Source: Symbiodinium natans (taxonomy: Eukaryota > Sar > Dinophyceae > Suessiales > Symbiodiniaceae). From it: a stretch of 64,000 nt of DNA. The stretch lies in contig CAJNDS010002671.1 in the NCBI GenBank assembly GCA_905221605.1, positions 1-64,000 on the forward strand, given 5' to 3'. Under the pieces are notes generated by a model. The model did no database searches, was not told where the DNA came from, and was given only the letters and a program-made list of their open reading frames with translations. A program made the position numbers and the translations under genes. This document shows, piece by piece, positions 11,790-22,697 of this stretch (position 1 is the stretch's first letter; each line of letters opens with the position of its first letter).

Positions 11790-12805
11790 GTCTAAGGTGA
11801 AGTGTTTTTCTTGTGGGAACTGGGACGCATTAGTGCACGTTGCAGTAAGGCATACGGCTCCGCCTCATTCTTGGGAAAAGGAAGGAAAGAACAAAGAAAA
11901 GGAACGAGGAAAAGGCAAGGATGGAAAAGGAAAGGAGAAAGGAAAAGGGAAGGGGGCGTAGAAAGGAGCAAAAGGTCCTGGAAAGGGCAAGAAAGGAAAG
12001 GACTGACTCTTTGCCGCCAGTGTCTGAGCATCCGCAGGTCGATTAGGGCTGGGGTGCGTCGGTGTGGGATGAGGGCTGGAGCAGTAGTTGGGATGAACAA
12101 TGGACAGAAGAGGTCTGGAACGCCGCTGCTGCAGACGAGAGCGTAGGAGAGAGTTTGCAGTAAGTGCCGTGTTACCTGTTGGTCAGCCTGTGTGTTTGGA
12201 GCCACTCGTGATCGCTGGACTGAGAGCAGAAGCGAGAGATGGGGAGTGGTGGTTGCTGGACAGCGGGGCAGGTGTAACGGTGCTGAGTTTGAAGTATGCG
12301 GAGATGTTTGGGGTCTACGTTGATGATTTGAAGAGACAGCGTGTAGGACAACAGTTTTCTGCGGCAAACGGCAGCTCTGTACGAATGCTTGGTGAGCGGA
12401 CGATATCTGTCGAACTCCTGCTCGAGAACGGGAATGGTGAGAGCACGTGGCATGCAGCAGACATGAATGTTTGGGTAGGAGACACGAACCACAACATTAT
12501 CTCCACGACCATGCTTTGTTTTCGCAGTTGGAGTTTTTCTCAAAATTGCGCTGGGATTGCGCTGGCCACCTCTGCAGGCCTGACAGCCAAAGAGGTCACA
12601 CTGTTTGGAGACGTTCCCTGGTTGAGGTTGAAACCACTGCTGAAACCTTCCCACGGGTCCTCGAACGAAGTCGAACTTTCCCTCTCCTCGATATCTGCTG
12701 AAGGTGGGGTGCTTGTAGCTCCTGTGACTTGTTCAACTCAAGTAGAGTTGGCGCAGCATCGATTGCAAGGGCACACGCCGTATCATCCTGGTTGCAGTGA
12801 TCGCT
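11790..12805 (+). pseudogene. Copia-like gag tail and aspartic protease (left fragment)
   Basis: A zinc-knuckle remnant begins near 11799 (CFSCGN, continued after a frameshift by ISARC; the usual His reads as Arg) and is followed by a Lys/Gly-rich tail. From 12100 the frame encodes a retropepsin-like domain with the active-site D-S-G at residue 54 (WWLLDSGAG), then a region ending in HRLQGHTPYHPGC near 12766-12800. That motif resembles the His/Cys site ahead of a copia integrase. The second Cys pair and the whole integrase are missing because the reading frame runs straight into a different element at ~12805. The gag part carries at least one frameshift and a stop near 11960. Together with 16492-19164 it appears to be one interrupted element. 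Confidence 0.65.
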
Positions 12806-15063
12806 TCATGCACTTGCAGGATTGGCGTCGTTTACTTCAGCCATCTCCTTGCTGGAACCTTCCGGCTGTTCGGGTCGAGGACAGCGCCGGCTTGCGCAGC
12901 ACTGCTGCTTGGTTGCAGCCGCAAGCCCCTGATCGCCTCGCCAAACTCCGGGACAGATGGTCGCGTCGTCTTTTTGACAATAAGCTGTGCCTGCGCTTGG
13001 CCCAGTCGCTGCAGCATTCACCCGATCAACCTCCTCTTTGTGAAGCGGAGCTTGCTCCCTTTGTGCAAGATGCTGTGGACGTGCTGGGGATTTCCGAGAG
13101 CGACCGCTCGGCTGTTCTTTCCATCACTCCTGGCCAGCCTCTGCGACTGCGTCTGTTGCAAGCCCTGCTTGTGTGCCTTGGGGATTCCGAAGCGGCCATG
13201 TGTGATGAGTTGCAGACTGGTGTTCGCATCGGTGTCGGTGTGGACATCAAACCTTCCGACCATTGGCCCCCGCGCGATTGGGCTCCTATCATCCCAGATC
13301 TGAAAGTGCGCGACTGTGCGAGGGGTCCTGGCTGTCAGCGTCGTCTCATCCGCTTCAAGTGAACGAGGCAGGATGGATCGAGGAATTCTCCTCGCTCGAA
13401 GACATCCGGTCTCGGTACCCGACAGTCGCGTGTGGCCGCCTTGGCCTTGTGCTTGCGGAAGGGCGTTCCCCTCGCCTTGTGGTGGACTCTAGCATCAGTG
13501 GGGTTACAGAAGCCTGCTTCATTCCTAATCGCATGCTTCTCCCGCGTATAGCTGATATTGCCTTGTGTGCTCCGGTGCATTGTGTGCAGGAGGAATATGG
13601 GTTCTCGTGTCCCTTGATATTCGCAAAGCTCACAGACTGTTGCTCATCCACCCGGATGATCAAGGGCTGCTCTGCTTTTCCTTTGAGGGCAGATTCTTCG
13701 TCTCCAAGACTCTGAACTTCGGTGCCCGCGCTTCGGCCTTTTGGTGGGGTCGCTTGGCTGGAGCTCTGATGAGAATCACGCATAGCTTGATTTTCTTGCC
13801 CCATTTTCTTTGGGATTACGTGGACGATTTTTTAGGTGCTTTTCGCAAGGCTACCGCTCCACTTCAGGTGGGGTTATGGGTCGTCCTGTTCCTCGTGCTT
13901 CGAGTGCCCATCAGCTGGCGCAAGTGCGCTTGGTTCATCTCAAGTTAAATGGATCGGCTGGGATATATGCGTTTCCTCCTGGACTATTTCGCTCCCTGCT
14001 GAAAAGCGGAGCCGGCTGTTGCAGGGCTTGGATGATGTGTTGAGTGCTCCTAAGACCAAGCTCAAAACGCTGGAGTCCTTGATCGGCGCTACTATGGGTT
14101 TCCGGCTTGTGGAAGTGCCTTCGCCCATTGCTTTCACCGCTCTATGCTGCACTGCAGGCCATACCGGCCTCTTGCGTGGCCGTTTCACCGGCATTGTGGC
14201 AGGCACTTTTGGATGCCGTTGATGACCGCTGTGTGATTTGCCGTGACATTGGTCATGCTTCGTTTCCGATTGGGAGTCGTGTGATTCGCGTGGCGAATAC
14301 GGCTACGCACAAAAAGGCCCGCGTGGTCTTTCAGCACCGTCGCCTCTGGGTCACTGTTCGGTCAACGGACATCCTTTCCGGCAGATCTCCAGTCCAGCCC
14401 GGGATGCTCTTGCGGCCTGGAGGGCGATTCTTGAAGCATCCCCCCTCTCGTTTGTGATACGTCAGCCGTCAGCCAATTCACCTTTCGGTACTGGCTGAGG
14501 CGGACGCGTGTGCCTCTGAGAAGGGGTGCGGTCTCGGGGGCCATGTCTGCTGGCCCTCTGGACGCCAGTTCTGGTTCTCGGTTTCCTTGGATGCGGCTGA
14601 GATTGCGGACCTTGACCCTGTTTTCCAGGGCTGCCCGCAAGCTCATATAGCGGCCTTTGAGCTCTTGGCTCAACTCTGTCTTTTGTGGCTTGTGGACACT
14701 CTTGTGCCCGGCTGTCGCTCATTGGTGGCTGTCAGTCTTCGCTGCGATAATGCGGGCGCGGAAGCTGCTACGGCAAAAGGGCTCTCCGGCGTCCGTTCCC
14801 TTGCTCTGGTCTTGACAGCTTTCTTGGGGTTTCAAAGAACTCACGGCGTTCTGGCTGAGGTGACACACGTGCCTGGTTTCAAAAACCAGTTGGCTGACGA
14901 ACTTAGTCGCTGGCAGAGCGGCGCTCCGCCTCTGCCCTTGACTTCTCGGTTTCAGCCTCCTGTGCGGCGCCTTCTTGCTGGTGGAGTCAATAGGCTTCAG
15001 CTTGCGCCTCCCGAGGCCAAATGGCCCAGTCATCTCCTGCGGATTGGCCAAGTGCTTCGCTGA
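12806..15063 (+). pseudogene. Decayed RT-RNase H retroelement polyprotein
   Basis: RT and RNase H motifs are spread over several frames. Thumb/finger-like sequence lies in 13355-13600 (LVLAEGRSPRLVVDSS). Motif A is VSLDIRKAH (Asp codon near 13616), motif B is FGARASAFW, and motif C is DYVDD near 13814-13828. RNase H follows with E (FELLAQL, ~14659), CDN (~14743) and VPGFKNQLADELSR near the end, stopping at 15063. Frame changes near 13360, 13600, 13930 and 14100 mark at least four indels, so the gene is dead. Its first ~550 bp are fused in frame to the copia protease fragment. It resembles the pol of YR/DIRS-like or related dinoflagellate elements, but no recombinase is attached to this copy. 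Confidence 0.65.
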
Positions 15064-15162
15064 GAAACTGTCTCCGATTCATATGGCATGCCTATGCGTT
15101 TCCCGATGGATTTTTGGCTGTTCCCCGATTTTTGCGGGTCGTGAAAACGATTTGGGTTTTTT

Positions 15163-16490
15163 GGCATTTCCCCACTTTTTTCCCGTTACAGTTTTCTGTA
15201 CGTGTCGGGGATTAAGTTTCCGGGTACGCTTACTCGGATTCTTACCTTCGGGGGATTTGTTGCCACGGGATACCCTGCGTTTTTGCACGCCATTTCCTTC
15301 GGACGGAGACAAAAAGGGAGAGCGCTGTATTTTGGGTGCACTTGGCTTCACTTTTGAGAATATTCCTTCTCCGGTTTTTTTTTCGGAGCGAACATATATT
15401 CGGATGAATATCGGGTGAACGTAACGGACCATGAGCATCAAACGGTTTGTGTTTTTGAAACACGGCTGTTTGGGGCGGTTGGCCCGGAAGGCACCTGTTT
15501 TCGCTCTAGGTATTTTTGGGATTGAATTTTCCTTGCTTGTCGCATGCTTCATTTGTGCTGCTTGATTTTCTTGATAATTTTCCGTCGTCCTGCAGCACTT
15601 GTTGGCACGGGACCTGCCATCATTCTCCCACCCCCTCCCCTTGCGCCTGCCTTGGGGCGTTTCAACGCCTGCGGTTATCTCGTCATGGGCATTTCCCGGC
15701 TTTTTTCCCGTTACAGTTTTCTGTACGTGTCGGGGGTTAAGTTTCCGGGTACGCTTACTCGGATTCTTACCTTCGGGGGATTTGTTGCCACGGGATACCC
15801 TGCGTTTTTGCACGCCATTTCCTTCGGACGGAGACAAAAAGGGAGAGCGCTGTATTTTGGGTGCACTTGGCTTCACTTTTGAGAATATTCCTTCTCCGGT
15901 TTTTTTTTCGGAGCGAACATATATTCGGATGAATATCGGGTGAACGTAACGGACCATGAGCATCAAACGGTTTGTGTTTTTGAAACACGGCTGTTTGGGG
16001 CGGTTGGCCCGGAAGGCACCTGTTTTCGCTCTAGGTATTTTTGGGATTGAATTTTCCTTGCTTGTCGCATGCTTCATTTGTGCTGCTTGATTTTCTTGAT
16101 AATTTTCCGTCGTCCTGCAGCACTTGTTGGCACGGGACCTGCCATCATTCTCCCACCCCCTCCCCTTGCGCCTGCCTTGGGGCGTTTCAACGCCTGCGGT
16201 TATCTCGTCATGGGCATTTCCCGGCTTTTTTCCCGTTACAGTTTTCTGTACGTGTCGGGGGTTAAGTTTCCGGGTACGCTTACTCGGATTCTTACCTTCG
16301 GGGGATTTGTTGCCACGGGATACCCTGCGTTTTTGCACGCCATTTCCTTCGGACGGAGACAAAAAGGGAGAGCGCTGTATTTGGGTGCACTTGGCTTCAC
16401 TTTTGAGAATCTTCCTTCTCCGGTTTTTATTCGGAGCGAATATTTATTCGGATGAATATCGGGTGAACGTAACGGACCATGAGCATCAAA
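15163..16490. repeat. 525-bp tandem repeat, 2.5 copies, tail of the RT-RNase H element
   Basis: Copies start at 15163, 15688 and 16213 with an exact 525-bp offset. The third is partial (278 bp) and breaks at 16490 against copia sequence. Copies 1 and 2 are nearly identical and copy 3 has a few substitutions. The array begins 99 bp after the RNase H stop. Read as modules it is B-A-B-A-B, with B about 278 bp and A about 247 bp. Because 525 is a multiple of 3, a 427-aa repetitive minus-strand frame stays open; I do not regard it as a gene. Confidence 0.88.
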
Positions 16491-17193
16491 CGAGCAGGGA
16501 TCAGGCTCGAGGGTACCAGAGCAAAAGGGGGTGAAAAGACATCCTGATGTTGAGCTTGTTGACCTTGAAGACGAGATTCGAGCCTCAGGACCACAGGAAC
16601 CGAGACGACTCGAGGGCTTGTGCTGGTCCGAGAGTGTTCTGCTGAGCGACGTTGTGACAAGTCCTGGTATGTTTGATGTGGAGGTCAACAGCATTCGATT
16701 CCGAGATGGAAACCAGGACGCGAAGAGTGAGAGTTTCATGTTGGGAGGACGTCGCGTGTTGATTTGGAAGCCTGATGGCGGTGTTGACGATAGTACCCTT
16801 GAGAAGCTGCCTGGAAATCTTGTGTTCGCTGAGATGCAAGAGGAACTCACCAACTTAGAGAGGTGCCAAACAGGCCGAGCAATACTTGAGCATGAAGTGA
16901 AGAGCATGAAGGCTAAGAATCCATCGTTGAGGCTTATACCCGCTCGATGGGTTTGCGCCAGAAAGAACCCCACTCGTGTCAGGTGTCGCATTGTGGCAAA
17001 GGACATCGCGCACGGCTCGGCAAAAAAACAAGGGTTCAGCTCACCAACCCCAAGCCACGATACTATACGCGTGACATGCAAGGTTGTGCGGCAGACATTG
17101 GGCATGCTTTCATGAACTCCCTGTTGGACACCAGTCGAATCCCGTTGTGTTGAAGCTGCCGCTGAGCATTAGTTCGGAAGATGGCCAGGCTAT

Positions 17194-17232
17194 CTTCTTC
17201 TTCTTCTTCTTCTTCTTCTTCTTCTTCTTCTT
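17194..17232. repeat. (CTT)13 microsatellite inside copia RT
   Basis: Uninterrupted CTT/TTC repeat of about 39 bp. It encodes a run of ~13 Phe between the GQAI and YCALNG parts of the RT. As a multiple of 3 it does not by itself break the frame, but such a run in the RT palm should destroy function. Confidence 0.9.
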
Positions 17233-17526
17233 GTACTGCGCATTGAATGGGCTGCGGGATGCTTCGCTGGCATGGCTTAAGCTTCTTTCTTCGTTGATCC
17301 GTCCACTCGGTCTTTTGAGTGATGCACATGAGCCATGTCTCTTTGCAGGTGTTGTGTGGCACAAGGACAGATCGAGCAGAGTGATGATCGTGTGCCACGT
17401 GGATGATTTGCTAATCATCACTGATGATCAGTGGGCTGAAGACTTGGTCTTGAGCGCCATCGGGAAGCGAGTCACTGTGAAGGTGACAGGGAGATTCAAA
17501 ACATCGAACCAAGGTGGTGGCATGGT

Positions 17527-17576
17527 TGATCATTGGTCGGTTCATTGGTCGGTTCATTCGTCGGTTCATTCGTCGG
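17527..17576. repeat. 12-bp minisatellite (GGTCGGTTCATT)
   Basis: Four tandem units of ATTGGTCGGTTC / ATTCGTCGGTTC within the decayed copia pol, evidently a local expansion after inactivation. Confidence 0.8.
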
Positions 17577-19163
17577 TGGCCTGGGCAGCGTGAAGTCTGA
17601 ATACTTGCAGACAGTCGTGCTTCGATGCATTTGGGATCCAAAAGGGCACAAACGCCGTCCCAGACCTAGCAGGCCTGCTGGAGCAAACGGGCGCTCCAGC
17701 TCTGACGCCGGAAGCCTACAATAGATTGCGCAGGGTTCTTGCAAACAAGGCAGGACTTGAAGCTGATGGTCGGATTGATCAGCACGCAGCAGGCTGCGCC
17801 GACACAGAGCACCGAGGCAGCGTTGAGGGCACTTCTGCGTTGTCTCTACACCGACAGACACGTTGCATTGCGCTTACCTTCATCAGAGTTGCATGAGTTC
17901 TTGGGATGTTCCACAAAGAGGTCCTGCGGAATGGTGTTCATGTCTTTGCAGACGCATCTCACGCTCCATACAGGGGCATTGGCAGAAGAGGCATCGCAGG
18001 AGGGGCCATCTGCTTTGGAGGTGGTCTTGTGAGAGGGATCGCAAAGGTGCAGGGAGTGGTGTGCTTCTCGTCTTGTGAAGCTGAGCTTCATGCGCTAAAC
18101 AATAGCATTCCTACACTTGCTTGATCGTGTCCTGAATGCCTTCGGTGAACGTCAGGGAGCAATTGATGTGCAGATGAGTGCTCATGCAGAGGACGAAGAT
18201 GGTGATGGACAGCGTGAGAACATCTACACTGAGCTGTTGACGGACAGTCAGGCAGCGTTGGATGTCATTCACGCGGAAGATGTGCCGAAGCGTTCAAGAC
18301 ATGTGGAGATCAGATTGGCATGGATGAGAGAACATCTTTTGAGAGGTCGACTCAAGTTGCGATGGCTGAGAGGCAAGGACAATGCTGCTGATCTCTACAC
18401 GAAAAATCTAGGAACACGACTCTTCCAACAACACAGAGCGCGGTTAGGCTTCACTGCGCAAGATGGACACGTGGAGGCGTTGTACATGTTATCTCAGCTG
18501 CGAGTTTCTTCAGAAAGCATGAGGGAATCTGCTGAAGTAGGAGTGTTGGAAGTGTTTTGCGGTGAAGACTCTGCGTTGTGTCAGGTGTGTGGATCACTTG
18601 GGATTCCGTGTTGCGGGATCACAGCCAATGCCGAAACCTCGGGTGTTGACAGAAACCATGAAGGTCATCACTGCTTGGAAGAACAGAAGGCTTTGGATCC
18701 ACACACACTGTACACGTGTCCACACCTTGCTCTTCAGGTTCCATGCTGAGGAACTTCGCGCAAAGATGTACAAAGTGTGATCTTGAGTGGGAGACGTTGA
18801 TGCGATATGCAGAGAAGTATCTGAGGCTTGGAGATGGACGGAATTTCGAATTGCCAAAGCAAAACATGGTTTGGAAGTGATGGGGCACGCAGAATGTCCT
18901 TTGAGCCTCAGGTCTTGTGCATCCCATAGATGTATGGCTATGTACCACCGGCATGGTGAGTCGCAGTGGTCTTCCAGTGTCAAAGCGTCTCAGGTTCATG
19001 TGTTCGCATTCAGAGTGCGCCAGGAAGCTTTTCAGCATGTTTGGAGTATGTAGTTGCCAGACACATGCTTCGTTTCATGACATCGACTACACAGCAGCAG
19101 GAAAGCACAACAAGGTGCTGGCAGTGGCAGACGGGTTGCTCAAGGCCCTAAGGGCAACAAACT

Positions 19164-19173
19164 AAAAGGGGGA
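19164..19173 (+). promoter_or_regulatory. Putative polypurine tract of the copia-like element
   Basis: AAAAGGGGGA directly overlaps the pol stop codon, the usual place for the plus-strand primer of an LTR retrotransposon just before the 3' LTR. No matching 5' LTR was found in the window, so the LTR itself is not annotated. Confidence 0.5.
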
Positions 19174-19214
19174 ACCGATTTATTTTCATCTTACGCCGCG
19201 CATGATCAACTCAC

Positions 19215-19859
19215 GTGAGGAGTATAGTCGGAGTGCATTTTGCACGGTGCGTTTGCGCAGCACTTGTGATTCTTTGTAACACAAGTCTTCTAGTTTTTCC
19301 TTTGCGCCTCATGGTTGCACAGCCCTTGATGACAGTGGCGATTTCATTGGCCATTCTTGCTTTGATGACCTCTGGAGTGGAGACTGCGATGCCAGTAGAG
19401 CCTTGGGGAACCACGTTCATGGGTGGCGAGCTTGTACAGTTGTTTACCAGTCCAACTTGGGACCCAGTATGGGTCATCACTATCGGGTGCTTTGTCAACG
19501 GCATCTTGGTTGGTACGCTGATCATGACATGCTGTTGTGCATGGGAATTGTTTTTCAGGATGAGCTGTGGACAGCAAAGGGCTGCTACGCAGAATCCACC
19601 TCTGGATGATGATGCGATGAGGCCACAGTGTGCCCAAAACAGCTCTGCGCCTGAGAGAAGTCAACAGAGAGATGCGGCAACAGATTGGGACATGGGTCCT
19701 CATAAGCCAGTGAGTGGTACAAAGGAGGCATCGTCGTTGAGAGCGAGGCCAAAGACCGCTGGTGTAAGGGAGAAACGCACAAGTTCCAGCTGCAAAGACA
19801 GAGTTGACAAGCGCATCTTACTACCCGGGTCCTCCCGGGGGGATTGTTCCGTTACTTGA
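19215..19859 (+). CDS. Hypothetical multi-pass membrane protein downstream of copia pol
   Basis: ORF of 214 codons beginning 42 bp after the polypurine tract. Hydrophobic segments at residues ~11-30, ~33-52 and ~86-110 could span membranes; a Cys-rich CCCAWELFF follows the third. The C-terminal half is polar (Gln/Arg/Ser). From codon ~202 the frame enters the A1 repeat of the next element (19820), so the last ~12 residues are foreign and the original C-terminus is lost. I do not recognise the family. It could be an envelope-like extra ORF of the copia element, part of its 3' LTR region, or a host fragment. The first codon of the frame is ATG at 19215. Confidence 0.35.
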   Translation: MRSIVGVHFARCVCAALVILCNTSLLVFPLRLMVAQPLMTVAISLAILALMTSGVETAMPVEPWGTTFMGGELVQLFTSPTWDPVWVITIGCFVNGILVGTLIMTCCCAWELFFRMSCGQQRAATQNPPLDDDAMRPQCAQNSSAPERSQQRDAATDWDMGPHKPVSGTKEASSLRARPKTAGVREKRTSSSCKDRVDKRILLPGSSRGDCSVT

Positions 19860-20089
19860 GTCGGGGGGGGTGGGTGCGCGCTCCTTGGAACGTTGGATGT
19901 TGGACTTTGGCATCTTGTGGAAGAGCTTTGTGGGTGTTTCCGAAAAACTCTGCTTGAAAGTGATTTGATTTGGCATGCGGTATTTGGCAAATTTGAGTGT
20001 GGTGAAGCCCTTGCAGATTTGACCTCTTTCCAATTGATTGGGCATTGTTTGCTCTGCATTGCTCGAGACCGGATCGTGAAATTTTGATG
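19820..20089 (+). repeat. Split direct repeat A1 (left terminus)
   Basis: 270 bp beginning ACTACCCGGGTCCTCCCGGG and ending GTGAAATTTTGATG. It matches 28373-28645 with a handful of substitutions and small indels. The YR start codon lies 83 bp downstream, so A1 would also have to carry or adjoin the promoter. Confidence 0.9.
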
Positions 20090-20171
20090 TGAGTGGGGAG
20101 CATAGACCTTCGGCGCTAGGCATGGCGCTGAGACAACTATAGTTCTGTCTGGTTGATGCTTCACTGGGTGA

Positions 20172-22697
20172 ATGTCTGACGTGCACTGGTATGGGCTGGA
20201 AACGTTAGATGGCGATCTCTTTCGTGAGGTAGGCAGGTTTTATTCTGGGCCATTTCAGTTTGTGGCTGCCTGGGATGATGAGGATGAATGCAGCCAGATG
20301 CTGCTGGAGTTCTTCGGTGGCACTCGTCCTGCTGACGAGCTAAATCGGCTGGTTCGGCGGCTGCTGGATTGGCGTGCATCGGTGGAACGGCGTGTATCGC
20401 TTCCCAGGCAAGTAGCAGATGTGGTCCCACGTAGGCCAGTCAAGTTCCCACGTCGGGAGCAAAGCAAAGAGGAGATTTTCAGTGGCCTGGTGCTTGGTAG
20501 TCCGGCGCTAGCTTTGGTGCTGCAGAAGTCGATCCGACAACGGAAGCTGATTCATGGAGCACAGGGCGAGAATCGCGAGGCTCTGCTGCGTGAGAAATGG
20601 GCTCTTGTGCTTGCGCAGTATATTGAGGAAGCTGGACTGCCTTGCGCTGCTAGGGTGGCTGCTCTGCCCAATCCTCGGGCAGCCTGGTGTCGGCTATTCG
20701 GCACTCGGCGTGGGAAGACGCTCCGCAATCGTGCTCTGGCATGGCGCAAGTTTCATTCGTGGCTTGAGATTACCTGCCTTTGTAGGCAACACGTTGGCTC
20801 CTTCATGCATTTGATGTGGGAGTGTAGGAGTGGACTGGATACCCCTGGTATCCCTCCAAAACCAAGGAACGTCTTGCAGCTCAGATTTGGGTGGCCTCTT
20901 AAAGGTCCAAAAATGCTTAACGCCCGAATCCTCAAACACATGTCAGCTAGAGTCGAAGCAATCTGGCAAGAACGCTGGAACTGGCAGGGTCCGAGAAGGT
21001 TGGAGCCCTCTTGAGGGCTTGCCTTCTGCCAGCTCCCTTTGTTTCACTATTTCTTTCTGCAGCCACTGAGGCGTTCAGTTGGCAGCGCCATGTGGACTTC
21101 CCTCTGCTGAGTAGTTAAGGTCCACTTTGTGGCCCTACCGTTTTGGGCATCTAAGGAGATGCTCCCTTTCCGTGTTGACTGCAACATCAAGGGCATCAAC
21201 ACTACAACGACATCATCGTGGCTTGAGATTACCTTCGGCGAAAGCTGGCCGGGAGGAGTTGACCGCTTCGTAAAGTATCTCACTGAACGACATGATATTC
21301 AGCCAATGGGAAAGACTGTACCATCTTCACGTATGGCAGCTTTATCAGTGCTTGAGAGTGTTGGGCAGGTGCCAGCAAGCAGCAGGTTTTCGACGGATCA
21401 ACTGCTTATGAGCACGATCCAGTCCTGGACTGAAGAGCTCGAAACAGTGGCGTTGCCGGTCAGGAAGGCGCCTGCGCTTACTGTGGCTATGGTGTTGTCA
21501 TGTGAGCTGACAGTCTGCAGGGTTACTCTTCCTGCGGGGCTACGTTTTCTTGCGTTTGTGCAGCTGCTCATGCTTTGGTCGACTATGAGGTGCGATGATG
21601 TGCAACACATTGATCCATTTTCAGTCACTCTGTCGCAGATCGGCTTGAAGTTCATTCTGCGCCGGACAAAGACTAGCGGACCGGGCCGGCGTACTGGCGA
21701 ACTGCAAGGATATGTGTCAAGAGTGATTTGCTTGAGTGGTTTCGATTGGCTCTTGGAAGGGTACCGTTTGCTTCAGACGTCTGAGCTGCACTGGCCGCGG
21801 GATTATTTATGTCCAGCGATGGATGAATCCTGGAATGTTGGATTTTCATATGTGGAGGCTCAGGATTTGGCTGTACTTCTGCGTCGATTGCATAAGGAGC
21901 TTCGGGTGCCCTTGTGCCGCGAGGGCACTTGGGGAACAAGTGCCACGAAGCTGTTGCCCGGGTCGGTGGCCGCGTATTGGACAGGTCATTATGCGCGGCA
22001 TACTCTGCCAACGTGGGCACTCTCGCTGGGTGCTGACAAATCAAAGTGCGATTTCCTTGGACGTTGGAGATGCTCGCAAGGCGGCTCTTTGGATTATCTT
22101 ACAACTGCTCGGCAGATCGTGCAGGGACTACAGAACTTCGTTTGCAAATCCTTGGTAGAAGGGACTGCAGAGGGTGGATTGATTGAGGAGGAGCTCTTTC
22201 AGTCTATCCAGTCTTTTGCAGACGCAGCCGGGCAGGATGGCATTCAAGTGATTACGTGGCATCAGGTCCTCGAGTGGACCGATTACACATGGAAGCTCGG
22301 AGGCATTCACCCCTTGCTGGCGGTGGGTCCTGAGCGCTACGAGATTTCGCGTGGACGCCTGGAAGCTGAGTTGCCTGCTGAAGAGAAGGATGCTGGGGAA
22401 GAAGAATCTTCGCTTCCGGACATGCCGTTCTTTGTGACAATTTCTCGCTCTGGGTTCCGCCGTTTGCATCTCTCCAAGGCCTGTGCAGTTCGACAGGAGC
22501 GCTGTATGGAGACTGTGGGAGTGTCAAAGATCTCGGAGGGCGTTGCTGATGCGATCTGCAAACTCTGCCAGCCTAAGATATCAGCGGCGCAGGAGTCTTC
22601 CAGCAGTGGATCGGAAGATTCGCTGGCTCCAGGGAATGACGGGCAGGGGGAACCTTCGGGATCGGCGGAAGTTCCGGACTTGGATGATTCAAGCTAG
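20172..22697 (+). pseudogene. Tyrosine recombinase of the YR retroelement, split by a LINE insertion
   Basis: The N-terminal part (20172-20775) contains a core-binding region (RNRALAWRKFHSWLE). After the insertion the catalytic domain continues in the same frame. Counting from the frame opening at 21129, the catalytic residues are R154 (TMRCDD), K181 (RTKTSG), H287-x-x-R290 (GHYARHT), W313 (GRW) and nucleophile Y323 (LDYL), the R-K-H-x-x-R-W/H-Y set of site-specific recombinases. After Y323 a ~200-residue tail contains a Cys/His-poor acidic end. The inserted segment adds a stop at 21012-21014, so no full protein is made. The role would be integrating the element's circular DNA without target duplication. 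It lies first in the element, before gag, whereas YR is last in most described DIRS-group elements. Confidence 0.8.
20776..21234 (+). mobile_element. 5'-truncated LINE insertion inside the YR gene
   Basis: The 19-bp sequence TCGTGGCTTGAGATTACCT occurs at 20757-20775 and again at 21216-21234, flanking a 440-bp insert. The insert encodes on the plus strand HLMWEC...PPKPRNVLQLRFGWP...IW..RW, the C-terminal (zf-RVT-like) end typical of LINE ORF2. This fits target-primed insertion of a short 3' piece. There is no poly-A; the 3' end is CAACACTACAACGACATCA. Total added length is 459 bp (153 codons), so the host frame is preserved on both sides, but the insert brings a stop codon at 21012. Confidence 0.85.

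Larger units (their letters stand above)
16492..19164 (+). pseudogene. Copia-like pol right half: RT, RNase H, methyltransferase-like tail
   Basis: A linker region leads into an RT start (IPARWVCARKN near 16940). RT body is YCALNGLRDASLAWL (~17235) and motif C is CHVDDLLIITD (~17397-17430). RNase H has ADASHAPYR (~17950), SSCEAEL (~18068), TDSQAAL (~18243), PKRSRHVEIR (~18286) and ADLYTKNL (~18385). A C-terminal extension carries LEVFCGEDS (~18547), like methyltransferase motif I; WIHTHCT (~18700); FELPKQN (~18845); and DIDYTAAGKHNKVLA (~19083). Frame changes occur near 17130, 17600, 17900, 18110, 18640 and 18780, and a CTT tract has expanded inside RT. The integrase is absent. The terminal stop codon overlaps the polypurine tract. 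Confidence 0.7.

Noticed and set aside
15079-16362. 427-codon minus-strand ORF with internal repeats
   Set aside because: It exists because the 525-bp repeat unit is a multiple of 3. It lies in the untranslated tail of an RT element and has no domain.
19174-19819. 3' LTR of the copia element
   Set aside because: A polypurine tract is present, but no matching 5' copy was found in the window, so LTR limits cannot be supported.
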